From assembly GCA_020633675.1 (NCBI GenBank), contig JACKDE010000002.1, positions 310,001 through 374,000 of the forward strand: a DNA stretch of 64,000 bases, in the 5' to 3' direction. Source of the DNA: Deferribacteres bacterium. Lineage in GTDB: Bacteria > Zhuqueibacterota > Zhuqueibacteria > Zhuqueibacterales > Geothermadaptataceae. Made by a program: the position numbers and the translations under genes. A model generated the notes under the pieces. The model worked only from the letters and a program-made list of their open reading frames with translations. It did not search any database and was not told the DNA's origin. Of the stretch, positions 16,305 to 24,411 are shown piece by piece (the first letter of the stretch is position 1; each line of letters opens with the position of its first letter).

Positions 16305-17543
16305 TCAAGAAGCTTGTATAGCAGGCTTCATCCGCCTGACGAGCAAAGCTATTTTTTCATCTTCTGAAAGTTCGCCGGAGAGATCGACAAAGTGTTGAGC
16401 GAGCAGGTCGAAACGCTTCATCATGATCCAGGTGAACATTTCAAATTCCTGTGTATCGGTAAACAATGAAGCACGATTGTCGCGATAGTGAGCGAGGTTT
16501 TTTTCGAAATCCTGCGGCACTTGCGTCCAGTGCAACTGCGGGCGCTGGTGATGGGTGACGTGGTAGTCCTCGTTGAAGACATTATAGTGCCCATTTAAAA
16601 TCGTGACCGAATTCACATATTCATTTTCGGGATCGCCCGGCTCGGAGAAGGTGTGCCAGGTATAATTGATCGCGGCAAGATAGATGATAACGCACAGATG
16701 TGGCAGCATGAAATAGGCAAACCCGAACCACGGATCGATGAGCATGAACGTGGCCATCGCGCCATAGTAGAAAAACATGCCTGCCGACATTTTTCGGACT
16801 TGTGGCCATTGTCTGCGTCTGGCAAAATAGCTGACGATCGAGATGCCTGTCCAATAAAGTGTGAATTGACGCAGATAAACCAGCCACTGCGATGGCTGGC
16901 TGCGGTCAATTTCGAGGGTGGATGTGACATCTTCTGGGCCATTGTCATGCTTGTGGTGGATGCGTAGATGGCCGAGCGGGTAGGCTTCCGGGACATGTCC
17001 GTAAAAAGGCCCCAGAAACCAGCCGAATGCTTTGTTGAAAATGCGGAAGGAATCTTTGAACAAGCCACGCGGCGCATGGCCTTCTTTGTGAACAAGCGTG
17101 CTGATGTAGGCGAAAAAGCGGAAGTAAGGCCCCATCATCAAAACGTGGTAAGCAAATGCGACAAGCACTGCTGTCCACCAACCGGCGGCGTCGCCATACT
17201 GAAGCTGCCAGTAAAAACACCCGGCAAACAGCGCTGGTGTGTAGACGCCGATCCCGAACAAGCTGTATAGGTAGGGGGCGTCACGCTCATCTTTCATCAT
17301 GCCGCGAGCCACTTTGGTTGCCAGGCGCGCCAGAACGTTGCCGATTTGGTCGGCTGCAGCGGTTTTCCTGAAGCGCAGCCATGCCTGATCCCATATCAAT
17401 CCCACAGCGATGACCAACGCCATCCACGGCAGTGGTGCCAACAGCACAATGCTGACCAGCAAGCCGCCGAGTTTTTTGACTGAATTTGAAGGGGAGATGG
17501 ATTCGTGCTGTAAAAGAATATTGGTACTTGTTTCTGCCATCAC
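16305..17543 (-). CDS. Membrane fatty-acid-desaturase-type di-iron enzyme
   Basis: A 412-residue integral membrane protein with the three His boxes of the desaturase/hydroxylase superfamily: H152-x3-H156 (HKEGH), H192-x3-HH (HLRIHH) and H328-x2-HH (HVTHH). Hydrophobic segments flank them (about 25-50, 95-115, 122-148, 255-295). Such enzymes introduce double bonds or hydroxyl groups into acyl chains or isoprenoids using O2. It is the first gene of the six-gene operon, 25 bp before the P450. A sigma-54-like site is about 110 bp upstream. The first two codons are both Met; either may start. Confidence 0.9.
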   Translation of the reverse strand: MMAETSTNILLQHESISPSNSVKKLGGLLVSIVLLAPLPWMALVIAVGLIWDQAWLRFRKTAAADQIGNVLARLATKVARGMMKDERDAPYLYSLFGIGVYTPALFAGCFYWQLQYGDAAGWWTAVLVAFAYHVLMMGPYFRFFAYISTLVHKEGHAPRGLFKDSFRIFNKAFGWFLGPFYGHVPEAYPLGHLRIHHKHDNGPEDVTSTLEIDRSQPSQWLVYLRQFTLYWTGISIVSYFARRRQWPQVRKMSAGMFFYYGAMATFMLIDPWFGFAYFMLPHLCVIIYLAAINYTWHTFSEPGDPENEYVNSVTILNGHYNVFNEDYHVTHHQRPQLHWTQVPQDFEKNLAHYRDNRASLFTDTQEFEMFTWIMMKRFDLLAQHFVDLSGELSEDEKIALLVRRMKPAIQAS

Positions 17544-17849
17544 CAGCCTTGAAGCTCAATGTGAATCAAAAAGCGCACTCGAAACTTGCCGCAATCAACT
17601 ATTCCGGATCACTTTGAGCAAAGGCGAAGTGTATCAGCTACTGTTGTGGCGGCTTGTTTTTAAGCAATATGGGTACCTCAGGCGAGTCGACCGGCATCGT
17701 GGCTTTCGCCTGCAGGCATAATCATGTTTGTGAATTTTTCACATGAATATTTTGGATATGGCCAATTTAATAGCAAAACTTTCCCGCCAAGTCAAGCAAT
17801 TTCCGGCAGACCATCTCACCAAAGAACGCACCGAAGCTGCTTTAGCCTA
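17544..17849. other. Intergenic region upstream of the oxidative operon
   Basis: About 300 bp between the alginate-lyase-like gene and the desaturase, both on the minus strand. It holds the candidate sigma-54 site at 17663-17678 and otherwise no feature I can support. Confidence 0.5.
17663..17678 (-). promoter_or_regulatory. Candidate sigma-54 promoter of the oxidative operon
   Basis: The minus strand reads AGGTACCCATATTGCT: GG and GC are in exact -24/-12 spacing, with AC after GG and a full TTGC plus T. First base and two others differ from TGGCACG-N4-TTGCW. It is about 120 bp upstream of the desaturase start; weaker than the 8706-8720 site but in the right place and orientation. Confidence 0.42.
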
Positions 17850-19451
17850 TCAGCGATCACCCAAACCGTAGAAAAAGAGCGTGTTGAAGCCGCGATAGCT
17901 GCCATATCCTTCCGGCCGGTAGCCGGGCATGTTGAGAAGCTTCTCCGTGTACGGCATGTCCCGGCCCATGCGGTTGTGATAGTGATTGTAGATCGATTCC
18001 CAGAGGGCCAGACGGCGATCATTTATTTCCAAAACGCGCCTGGCGGTACCCTCCACGCCTTTCAGAAGCCGGCTGTTCTCTTTCGAATACAAATCGAGCC
18101 CCTGATTCCAGGCGATTTCAGCAAAACCTGCCAGCGCGCCAACACCCATTTGCTCATGCCCCTGATCGCGCAGCGTTTCCTGCGTCGTGCCATCTTCCCG
18201 CACATAATAGGACATTTTGCCGTTGCCGATACCGTTCAAATAGTAATTGACGGCATGGTCAAAGATGAACTTGTCGTCGAGGAAAACGGCCATGGAAAGC
18301 AAAGCCTGGCCGATAATCGCGTCCCAGTTGCCATTGTAGGCCGGGATATAGTCGCGCAGAATCGGCCAGACGACCGACCGCAGCCAGTGTTCAAACATGT
18401 CCTGATCCTGTTGCCGCCAGCCTGTGTTGGTGTGTTTCAGGATTTCAGCAGCATTGGCGAATTGAATCGTGGCGGTGCCGCTGGCTAACTTGTCGTTGCC
18501 GCCGGTGATTTCTTTGTTTGTTGCGGACCAGCCATTGATGATATCGATGGCCTTTTGCGCGTATCTGATGCTGTCGGTCAAAGCCCAAAGCTGCGCGTTG
18601 CTCAACGCAGCTTGCGCGTCATTATAAAATTCTTTATGACCGCTGCTGACGCTTCGATTATAGAATCCTGTTTTGGTCAAGATTTCGAATGGCGAAGGTT
18701 GGTAGCTGGCCTGTGTGAACTCGCTCTGGCGCGCAGCGTCAAAGGCTTCTTTCCACGGCGATTGCCCTGCCTGAATTTTTTCGCGCACGAATTCGATCTG
18801 ACTTTGGGTGACGAGTATGCCGGGATGCTTGAATTCGGCTGGCGCATATTCGGGCGGTGGTGGCGGCACATAGGTCAAGCCGCCGATCATAAAGCGCGGC
18901 TTTAAATTGTCGTAATCTTCAACGCTGGCAAAGCTGACATTGGTTCCTGCGTTGTCGGCTTTGAAACACAAACAAATGTAATAGTCTTCGTCGGCGTATT
19001 TTTGCTTTACAAAATCGGTCAAGTCGATTTCATAGACTTTTTGCGGCGCATCCAGTTCAAGCGTAGCGAGAGTGACGGTGCCGATTTCAGGGCGTTTTTC
19101 CCAGCTAAGCCTGGTCTCATCCCAATTTGTATCCATAACTTCATAAATCGAAACAGAGCCGGGCGAAAGCACCTCTTTGGTCTGGATGTTCAGGATGGCG
19201 CTATCCACTTTGGAGAAGCCCGGAATGAAGAATTTCAGGTATGCCATGGAAGCGTCATGCTCAACCGTCAGCGTTTTGTCCTGGGCAAAATTCTGTGCAG
19301 CCAAAGCGCCGGCTTTCACAGGCGCATCATCATTAGGCTCGACACCGATGTACGTGGGGGAAGGTTGCCACATTTCGCGACCTTCCTGCTGCGCACAGGC
19401 GCTGAAAAGGAGTATCACAATCGGGTACAAAAAGACATCGTATTTGCGCAT
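17850..19451 (-). CDS. Alginate-lyase-family lipoprotein with N-terminal DNRLRE/CBM96-like domain
   Basis: A 533-residue protein with a lipoprotein signal (YPIVILLFSAC), then a beta-rich domain at about 30-185 (DASMAYLKFFIPGFSKVDSA, SVSIYEVMDTNWDETRLSW) typical of DNRLRE/CBM96 modules, a Pro-rich linker and an alpha/alpha-barrel alginate-lyase domain from about 195. The latter has the NGNWDAIIGQALL and TTQETLRDQGHEQMGVG segments seen in this lyase fold, with candidate catalytic N/H/Y residues. It probably cleaves uronic-acid polysaccharide at the cell surface; the exact polymer is unknown. The start is ATG 19451, with AAGAGAG upstream; the frame is open further to 19583 without need. Confidence 0.8.
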   Translation of the reverse strand: MRKYDVFLYPIVILLFSACAQQEGREMWQPSPTYIGVEPNDDAPVKAGALAAQNFAQDKTLTVEHDASMAYLKFFIPGFSKVDSAILNIQTKEVLSPGSVSIYEVMDTNWDETRLSWEKRPEIGTVTLATLELDAPQKVYEIDLTDFVKQKYADEDYYICLCFKADNAGTNVSFASVEDYDNLKPRFMIGGLTYVPPPPPEYAPAEFKHPGILVTQSQIEFVREKIQAGQSPWKEAFDAARQSEFTQASYQPSPFEILTKTGFYNRSVSSGHKEFYNDAQAALSNAQLWALTDSIRYAQKAIDIINGWSATNKEITGGNDKLASGTATIQFANAAEILKHTNTGWRQQDQDMFEHWLRSVVWPILRDYIPAYNGNWDAIIGQALLSMAVFLDDKFIFDHAVNYYLNGIGNGKMSYYVREDGTTQETLRDQGHEQMGVGALAGFAEIAWNQGLDLYSKENSRLLKGVEGTARRVLEINDRRLALWESIYNHYHNRMGRDMPYTEKLLNMPGYRPEGYGSYRGFNTLFFYGLGDR

Positions 19452-19895
19452 GGATCGCTCTCTTGCTATTTTTGCTGGTTCGGGACTCGCTAACTGACAG
19501 TTTTTCTTTCGCCACGGATAAACACAGATTTTCATTGATTTTTTTAAGAGTTTGAGGGATTGGTTCAAATGAACATCCTGCAATCCGTGTGTATCGATGT
19601 CAATCTGTGGCTAAAAATCATGTTTCTGAAAAGTGTCAGGTAACGTTATCTGGGATTTCAATGTGCGATGAGAAGCACTCTCAAAATCAATTTTGAATCA
19701 AAACTGCCACAATATAGCTGCCTGCGGACTTGGCAACAAAGCCTTAAAAGACCAAAGGCGCCGTGTCGTTGCAGCGTATAGCATACAAACGGCTTTGTTA
19801 GAACAGTTTTAAAATGTGATATCTGGGTTGGAAGAGGCTTTTGCAGCAGGCAAAAAATTGGAGAGATGATTGCGATAAGAGTAGGAAAAACAATG
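19452..19895. other. Gene-free region before the tRNA pair
   Basis: About 440 bp. It contains the imperfect inverted repeat at 19511-19611 and should contain the promoter of the alginate-lyase-like gene. I see no coding region with an SD or family signal. Confidence 0.5.
19511..19611. repeat. Imperfect inverted repeat (GCCACGGAT.. / ..ATCTGTGGC)
   Basis: The left arm GCCACGGATAAACACAGATT (19511-19530) is mirrored loosely by the right arm ending in ATCTGTGGC (19582-19611), whose complement begins GCCACAGATT. This type of dispersed hairpin repeat occurs in many bacterial intergenic regions. It lies just upstream of the alginate-lyase-like gene. Confidence 0.45.
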
Positions 19896-19968
19896 TGCGC
19901 CCACTAGGAATCGAACCTAGAACCTCCGGATTAAGAGTCCGCTGCTCTGCCAGTTGAGCTATGGGCGC
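19896..19968 (-). tRNA. tRNA-Lys(CTT)
   Basis: The minus strand folds as a 73-nt tRNA with acceptor stem GCGCCCA/TGGGCGC, D arm AGCTCAACTGGCAGAGC, anticodon loop CTCTTAA (anticodon CTT), TPsiC arm with GGTTCGATTCC, and discriminator A. CCA is not encoded. A tRNA-Lys(TTT) lies 52 bp upstream in the same orientation. Confidence 0.97.
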
Positions 19969-20020
19969 GCCTTCAGTGACCGATTGTCAGATTTCTCGAA
20001 AAATATCGGGCACATTAAAG

Positions 20021-20093
20021 TGAGGGTAGAAGGAATCGAACCTTCGACCAACGGCTTAAAAGGCCGCTGCTCTACCAGCTGAGCTATACCCTC
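20021..20093 (-). tRNA. tRNA-Lys(TTT)
   Basis: The minus strand gives a 73-nt tRNA with acceptor stem GAGGGTA/TACCCTC, D arm AGCTCAGCTGGTAGAGC, anticodon loop CTTTTAA (anticodon TTT), TPsiC arm GGTTCGATTCC and discriminator A. CCA is not encoded. It is transcribed first of the pair. Confidence 0.97.
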
Positions 20094-20213
20094 GACCGTT
20101 TGTTTGAAAAAACAGCGGTAAAGATAGTGATCCAAACAGCTTATGTCAACCTATTTTTTGACATAGGGCTTTTTTTCTTGTCACGCCGATTTTTCCAACC
20201 AAACTTTGCCACT

Positions 20214-21053
20214 TTAATTAGGACATGTGGTGTCGTTTTGCTGACCGTCCCAACACGATTTTTCGCCATTTCGGTACTTGGGAGCGATGAGATAGCCTTC
20301 TCCCGTCACGGCGTCCCAGTGGATTTGGATGCTGTCGCCGGAGGATTGGTCGAGGAGAACTACATCACGATCGGTATCGATGGAGCTGTAGGTTAGCCTG
20401 TCGCCATTTTCAGAGATATCGGGTTTTACAATCGTGAAAATCAGCGTCGCCTCTTCGCTCGATGGATGCGACCAGTCGATATGCAAAACCTCTATACCGG
20501 CATCTGGCTGCAGCGGATCAAAAACATGCCATTCACCCGCAGAATTGTCGAGTTTGGCGCGACCACTGTACCACAGAAAATTGTTGATCGCCGGTGTGGC
20601 ATTCGGCAAGGTAATCCGCATTTCCCACACCGATTCGGCATTGGCCAAATCGAGGCTGCCGGCGAGGTCGGCCTGGTAGGTTTTGCCATTTTCAGTCACC
20701 GAAAACACCCAGTGATATTTTCCATCCGATTGCAGCACCGGCTGCTGAGAAATGGCTGCACCAAAAGTCGCCACCGGCACGGCCATCACCAGCGTGACTG
20801 TAGCATTGATGACCAGCAAGCGCAGTGCAGCGTTATTGAAATTCGGGCCCGGCGTTTCGATGCCGGAAGCTTTGCCGGTATGAGCTGCGCCGCCGCTGAA
20901 AAAGCTCAGATCAAGCTGCATCGAGGAGAGCGGCGGCAGAGGCGGCTTTTCGGTTTCCTGGGGATCGGCAGGATTGTCTTTGCAGGCTGTGAAGCTGAGA
21001 AAAGCCAGCAGAACGACCGGAATGGCGCGGCGCAACGTCTCTTTTTTTAACAT
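20214..21053 (-). CDS. Lipoprotein of unknown function
   Basis: A 279-residue protein with a lipoprotein signal (VVLLAFLSFTAC) and a Pro-rich linker (PADPQETEKPPLPP), then a beta-strand-rich body with alternating polar/hydrophobic pattern and several Trp (YHWVFSVTENGKTYQ, SVWEMRITLP, GEWHVFDPL), reminiscent of a beta-barrel or lipocalin-like fold. No known family recognised. The last residues contain a Cys pair (KSCWDGQQNDTTC) that could form a disulfide. SD AGGAGGTTACC before the ATG is very strong. It stands alone between tRNA-Lys and the DUF819 gene. Confidence 0.8.
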   Translation of the reverse strand: MLKKETLRRAIPVVLLAFLSFTACKDNPADPQETEKPPLPPLSSMQLDLSFFSGGAAHTGKASGIETPGPNFNNAALRLLVINATVTLVMAVPVATFGAAISQQPVLQSDGKYHWVFSVTENGKTYQADLAGSLDLANAESVWEMRITLPNATPAINNFLWYSGRAKLDNSAGEWHVFDPLQPDAGIEVLHIDWSHPSSEEATLIFTIVKPDISENGDRLTYSSIDTDRDVVLLDQSSGDSIQIHWDAVTGEGYLIAPKYRNGEKSCWDGQQNDTTCPN

Positions 21054-21288
21054 GGTAACCTCCTTGCATGTGCCGCATCACCAGTGAAATGGCGACGCGG
21101 CGAGTCCTGTGAATTTGCCAGTTCACATGATGACTGGCAACTATGATACCATGAAATTTTCAGAAGGATGCGAATTAGTTTTTTGCTGCAAAAGTTTCGG
21201 CAGCAAGTGAAATGCACGATCATGTGTGTGAAAAATAACAACAGATGCCGGGTGTTTTTACCACACAGATGCCTTTGTATGGTTCACT

Positions 21289-22530
21289 TTATGGCGCAAC
21301 AATCTGCATCAGGATGCCGCACAGCCAGGCGGCGTAAGTGCCGAGCGCATAGCCGAGCACGGCCAACAGCACGCCAACTGGCGCCAGAGCCGGGTGGAAC
21401 GCTGAAGCCACCACCGGCGCTGAGGCGGCACCGCCAACATTGGCCTGGCTGCCAACAGCGATGAAGAAAAAGGGTGCTTTGATCATCTTGCCGACTGACA
21501 GCATCAGGGTAGCATGCACAGCCATCCAAATCAAGCCGACCAGAAACAAGCCCGGATTGTCAAAAATCGCCAGCACATTCATTTTCATACCGATGCTGGC
21601 AATCAAAATATAGAGCAGCAGGCTGCCAACAGTCGATGCGCCGGCACCCTCAAGCTCGCGTGATTTTGTAAATGACAGCAGCAAGCCACCGGTGGTTGCG
21701 ATCACAACGATCCAGAAAAATTTTGAGGTCAGACTGTATTTATCAAGGGCAGGCGCGGCGCGCTCAATCCACGGTGCGATGATGTCTGCGCCGAAATGGG
21801 CAAATGCAGTGACGCCGAATCCGACAGCACAAATCAAAATCAAATCGGTGAGGTTGGGGGTGCGGGCGATGCTGGCGCGGTAGTCCTCAACTTTTTTGCG
21901 CACATATTCGATCGTGCTGGTGTCGCTTTTTGTGCGCGCATCGATGCGCTCGGAAATGCCGGCGCCGTAAAGCAGAAAAGCCATCCAGATATTGGCAACG
22001 ATCACATCAACGGCAATCATGGCAGAGAACAGATCATCACCGACGTTGAAAACTTCTTTCATGGCTGTTTGATTTGCGCCACCGCCAATCCAGCTGCCGG
22101 CAATGGTCGTCATGCCGCGCCAGACCGCATCCGGGCCTGCACCACCCACCGTTTCCGGCGAAACGATACTCACCAGCAAAATCGCCAGCGGTCCGCCAAT
22201 GACGATACCCAGCGTGGCGGTAAAAAACATGATCAGCGCTTTGGGACCAAGACGCATGATCGCCTTCAGATCGATGCTCAGTGTCAGCAAAACCAGACTT
22301 GCAGGCAACAAATACCGCGATGAGACAAAATAAAGATTCGATTCATCACCGGAAATGATGCCGAGCGAGTTGAAGACTGACGGGATGAAGTAGCACATCA
22401 ACAAGGCTGGCACAACAGAATAGAATTTTTTCCAAAAAGCATTTTCGCTGTGCGACGTCTTAAAGACAAATGCCAGGATTCCAATCAGGATGCCGAGCAC
22501 GACGGCATCGTTTGTGAAAAGCGGATCCAT
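21289..22530 (-). CDS. DUF819-family integral membrane protein
   Basis: A 413-residue protein of about ten or more membrane helices. The family hallmarks are the N-terminal VLGILIGILAFVFKTS, a LPASLVLLTLSIDLKAI segment, the GSWIGGGANQTAMKEVF motif, and the C-terminal SQANVGGAASAPVVASAFHP. The two symmetric Gly/Ala/Asn motifs resemble the substrate sites of 2-hydroxycarboxylate and GltS-like transporters; members include B. subtilis YjcL-like proteins. The substrate is unknown. SD GGAGG lies nine bases before the ATG. It is divergent from the ECF sigma operon with a 256-bp spacer. Confidence 0.88.
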   Translation of the reverse strand: MDPLFTNDAVVLGILIGILAFVFKTSHSENAFWKKFYSVVPALLMCYFIPSVFNSLGIISGDESNLYFVSSRYLLPASLVLLTLSIDLKAIMRLGPKALIMFFTATLGIVIGGPLAILLVSIVSPETVGGAGPDAVWRGMTTIAGSWIGGGANQTAMKEVFNVGDDLFSAMIAVDVIVANIWMAFLLYGAGISERIDARTKSDTSTIEYVRKKVEDYRASIARTPNLTDLILICAVGFGVTAFAHFGADIIAPWIERAAPALDKYSLTSKFFWIVVIATTGGLLLSFTKSRELEGAGASTVGSLLLYILIASIGMKMNVLAIFDNPGLFLVGLIWMAVHATLMLSVGKMIKAPFFFIAVGSQANVGGAASAPVVASAFHPALAPVGVLLAVLGYALGTYAAWLCGILMQIVAP

Positions 22531-22786
22531 GTTTTCATTCCTCCGTTTGGTCGTATTTGCTCTATAAAGGCAAATGCATTATCTTGTTCAACAGTGCAGT
22601 CGCACGAGTGATGTGTTTGTTCCACAATGCGAGAAAAGGCGAAAGGTTGTGCAATAATAGCAAAATTGCATCCTGCCGCAAGTGATTTCCCCCCATTTGG
22701 AGAGAGAGAAATCAGGATAGAGATTAGTTTGCTTGCAAACCTTTTTTCGCCAGCTCTGTCCATTTAAGCGAAGATGTTGAGGATCC

Positions 22787-23365
22787 ATGGAACAACAAGA
22801 AATCAATTTAATCGAGAGAGCGCAGGGCGGTGATACCCAAGCCTTTGATGCGCTGGTTCGGATGCACGATCGCAGAGTGCTGCAAGTGGCCTACGCCATG
22901 CTGAACCACCTGCATGATGCGCAGGATGTGTATCAGGAAACCTTCTTGCGAGCCTATTCGAAAATCGCGACTTATCGTTTCGAATCCAGCTTTTCCACCT
23001 GGCTGCTCAAGATAGCCGTCAACCTGTCGATTAATCGACGCAAGCAGCGCAAGCGGCGGCAGTGGTTTTCGCTTGAAGAGAAAGGCGCAAACGTCATTGA
23101 GCATCACATGTCTGGCGGGGGCGCCGATCCGTCATCGACAGAAAAACAGGTTGCCTCGAACGAATTTCAGCAGCATGTCGCGGCAAGTCTCGAAGCACTC
23201 TCTGAACAGGAGCGCGCCGTCTTCACCCTCAAGCATTTTCAAGGGTATAAAATTTCAGAAATTGCCAAAATGATCAGTTGTGCGGAAGGCACTGTGAAGA
23301 ATTACCTGTTTCGCGCAACTCAAAAATTGAAAAAGCAACTTACACCAATATATCAGCAGGATTAA
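22787..23365 (+). CDS. ECF RNA polymerase sigma factor
   Basis: A 192-residue sigma-70 family factor. Region 2 is at about 20-85 (AQDVYQETFLRAYSKI, then FSTWLLKIAVNLSINRRK), and region 4 at about 130-185 (LSEQERAVFTLKHFQGYKISEIAKMI, HTH GTVKNYLFRA). The linker (GGGADPSSTEKQ) fits RpoE-like ECF factors. It directs RNAP to envelope-stress-type promoters and is normally held by the membrane anti-sigma factor encoded 10 bp downstream. The operon continues with two DUF4097 genes, probably its regulon. The promoter should lie in the 256-bp divergent region. Confidence 0.94.
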   Translation: MEQQEINLIERAQGGDTQAFDALVRMHDRRVLQVAYAMLNHLHDAQDVYQETFLRAYSKIATYRFESSFSTWLLKIAVNLSINRRKQRKRRQWFSLEEKGANVIEHHMSGGGADPSSTEKQVASNEFQQHVAASLEALSEQERAVFTLKHFQGYKISEIAKMISCAEGTVKNYLFRATQKLKKQLTPIYQQD

Positions 23366-23375
23366 ACTTTAACAA

Positions 23376-24404
23376 ATGGTGCAAGCCATGAATGCATGTC
23401 AAAAATATGAACAAAATCTCGTACTGCTGCTCTATGATGAGCTCGAAGCAGTGGCGAAGGCAGAGTTGGAAGCGCATCTGCACGCCTGTCCGGCCTGCCG
23501 CGAAGCGCTGCAAACGCTGCGTGAACTGCATCACGACGTTCCGCGCCAGCCATTGATCGAGCCGGACGATGCCTCGCTGCAGGTTTTACGAAATGTGGTA
23601 TCGCTGAAAGTACGCGAGCAAACCAGGCAAAAACGCGGCTGGGCATTGTTTTCATTTGTGCAGCCTTCGCCGGCATTCCAGCTCGGTTTTGCCGTGTTGT
23701 TGCTGGCTTTCGGGTTTTTGCTGGGTCGGCAAGTTTTGCCTGAAGCACAGCCAGTCCCACAACAACCAGGTATGGATCTCGAAAGTTTGCTGACCGCCTC
23801 GCAGCGCATACAATCCGCCAACAGCCAAATCGATCCGTTTCTAACCGGCGTCGACAAATTGCGCTACGATCCCGAGACGGGTGTGGTTGAAATCCATTAC
23901 AACACCATCAATGATATCGCGCTTACAGGCACACTTAGTGATCCGAATGTGCAGCAAATGCTGCGGCATGCGCTGGTCGGCGAGCGCAATCCGGCTGTGC
24001 GCCTGCATGCCGTCAAAGCGATTGGCGGGATGATATCGCAGGATGCGTTGCCCGGTGCCGATCTGGTCGATGCGTTGACCTATGTCTTGCAGAACGAAAC
24101 AAACCAAGGGATCAAGCTGCAGGCACTGCGTGTTCTGGGCGCGTTGCCCCTTACTGACGAAATCAAAAATATGCTGGTGCGAGCCCTGCTGTATGACCGC
24201 GACACGGCGGTGCGTATCGAAGCATTCAAAGCTTTAAATCAAAAAACGCTGACCAGCGAAGACAGCGATGTTCTGCTGCGTGCAGCGCAAAATGATACCA
24301 GTGGTTACTTTAAATATCAGGCTGAAAAAATTCTGCAAAACTTGCAGGATCCTGAAAAAGAAACAAAAGAACGCTCTAATGCTGTCGAATTGCGAAGGGA
24401 GTAA
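23376..24404 (+). CDS. Zinc-finger anti-sigma factor with periplasmic HEAT repeats
   Basis: A 342-residue membrane protein in three parts. The N-terminal anti-sigma zinc-finger domain has H34-x3-C38-x2-C41 (HLHACPAC) and an earlier Cys. One membrane helix follows at ~106-126 (FQLGFAVLLLAFGFLLG). The C-terminal ~200 residues form HEAT-like helical repeats (NPAVRLHAVKAIGGM, NQGIKLQALRVLGAL, DTAVRIEAFKALN), which should face the periplasm. The N-terminal part binds and sequesters the adjacent ECF sigma; the HEAT domain is a likely sensor or protein-binding platform (inference). A second start at 23388 (MNACQK) is equally possible; neither has a clear SD, which fits coupling to the sigma gene. 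Confidence 0.87.
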   Translation: MVQAMNACQKYEQNLVLLLYDELEAVAKAELEAHLHACPACREALQTLRELHHDVPRQPLIEPDDASLQVLRNVVSLKVREQTRQKRGWALFSFVQPSPAFQLGFAVLLLAFGFLLGRQVLPEAQPVPQQPGMDLESLLTASQRIQSANSQIDPFLTGVDKLRYDPETGVVEIHYNTINDIALTGTLSDPNVQQMLRHALVGERNPAVRLHAVKAIGGMISQDALPGADLVDALTYVLQNETNQGIKLQALRVLGALPLTDEIKNMLVRALLYDRDTAVRIEAFKALNQKTLTSEDSDVLLRAAQNDTSGYFKYQAEKILQNLQDPEKETKERSNAVELRRE

Positions 24405-24411
24405 TCAATCC

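Noticed and set aside
17724..18488. 254-codon plus-strand frame near the alginate-lyase gene
   Set aside because: Antisense to the lyase domain; no SD or family signal.
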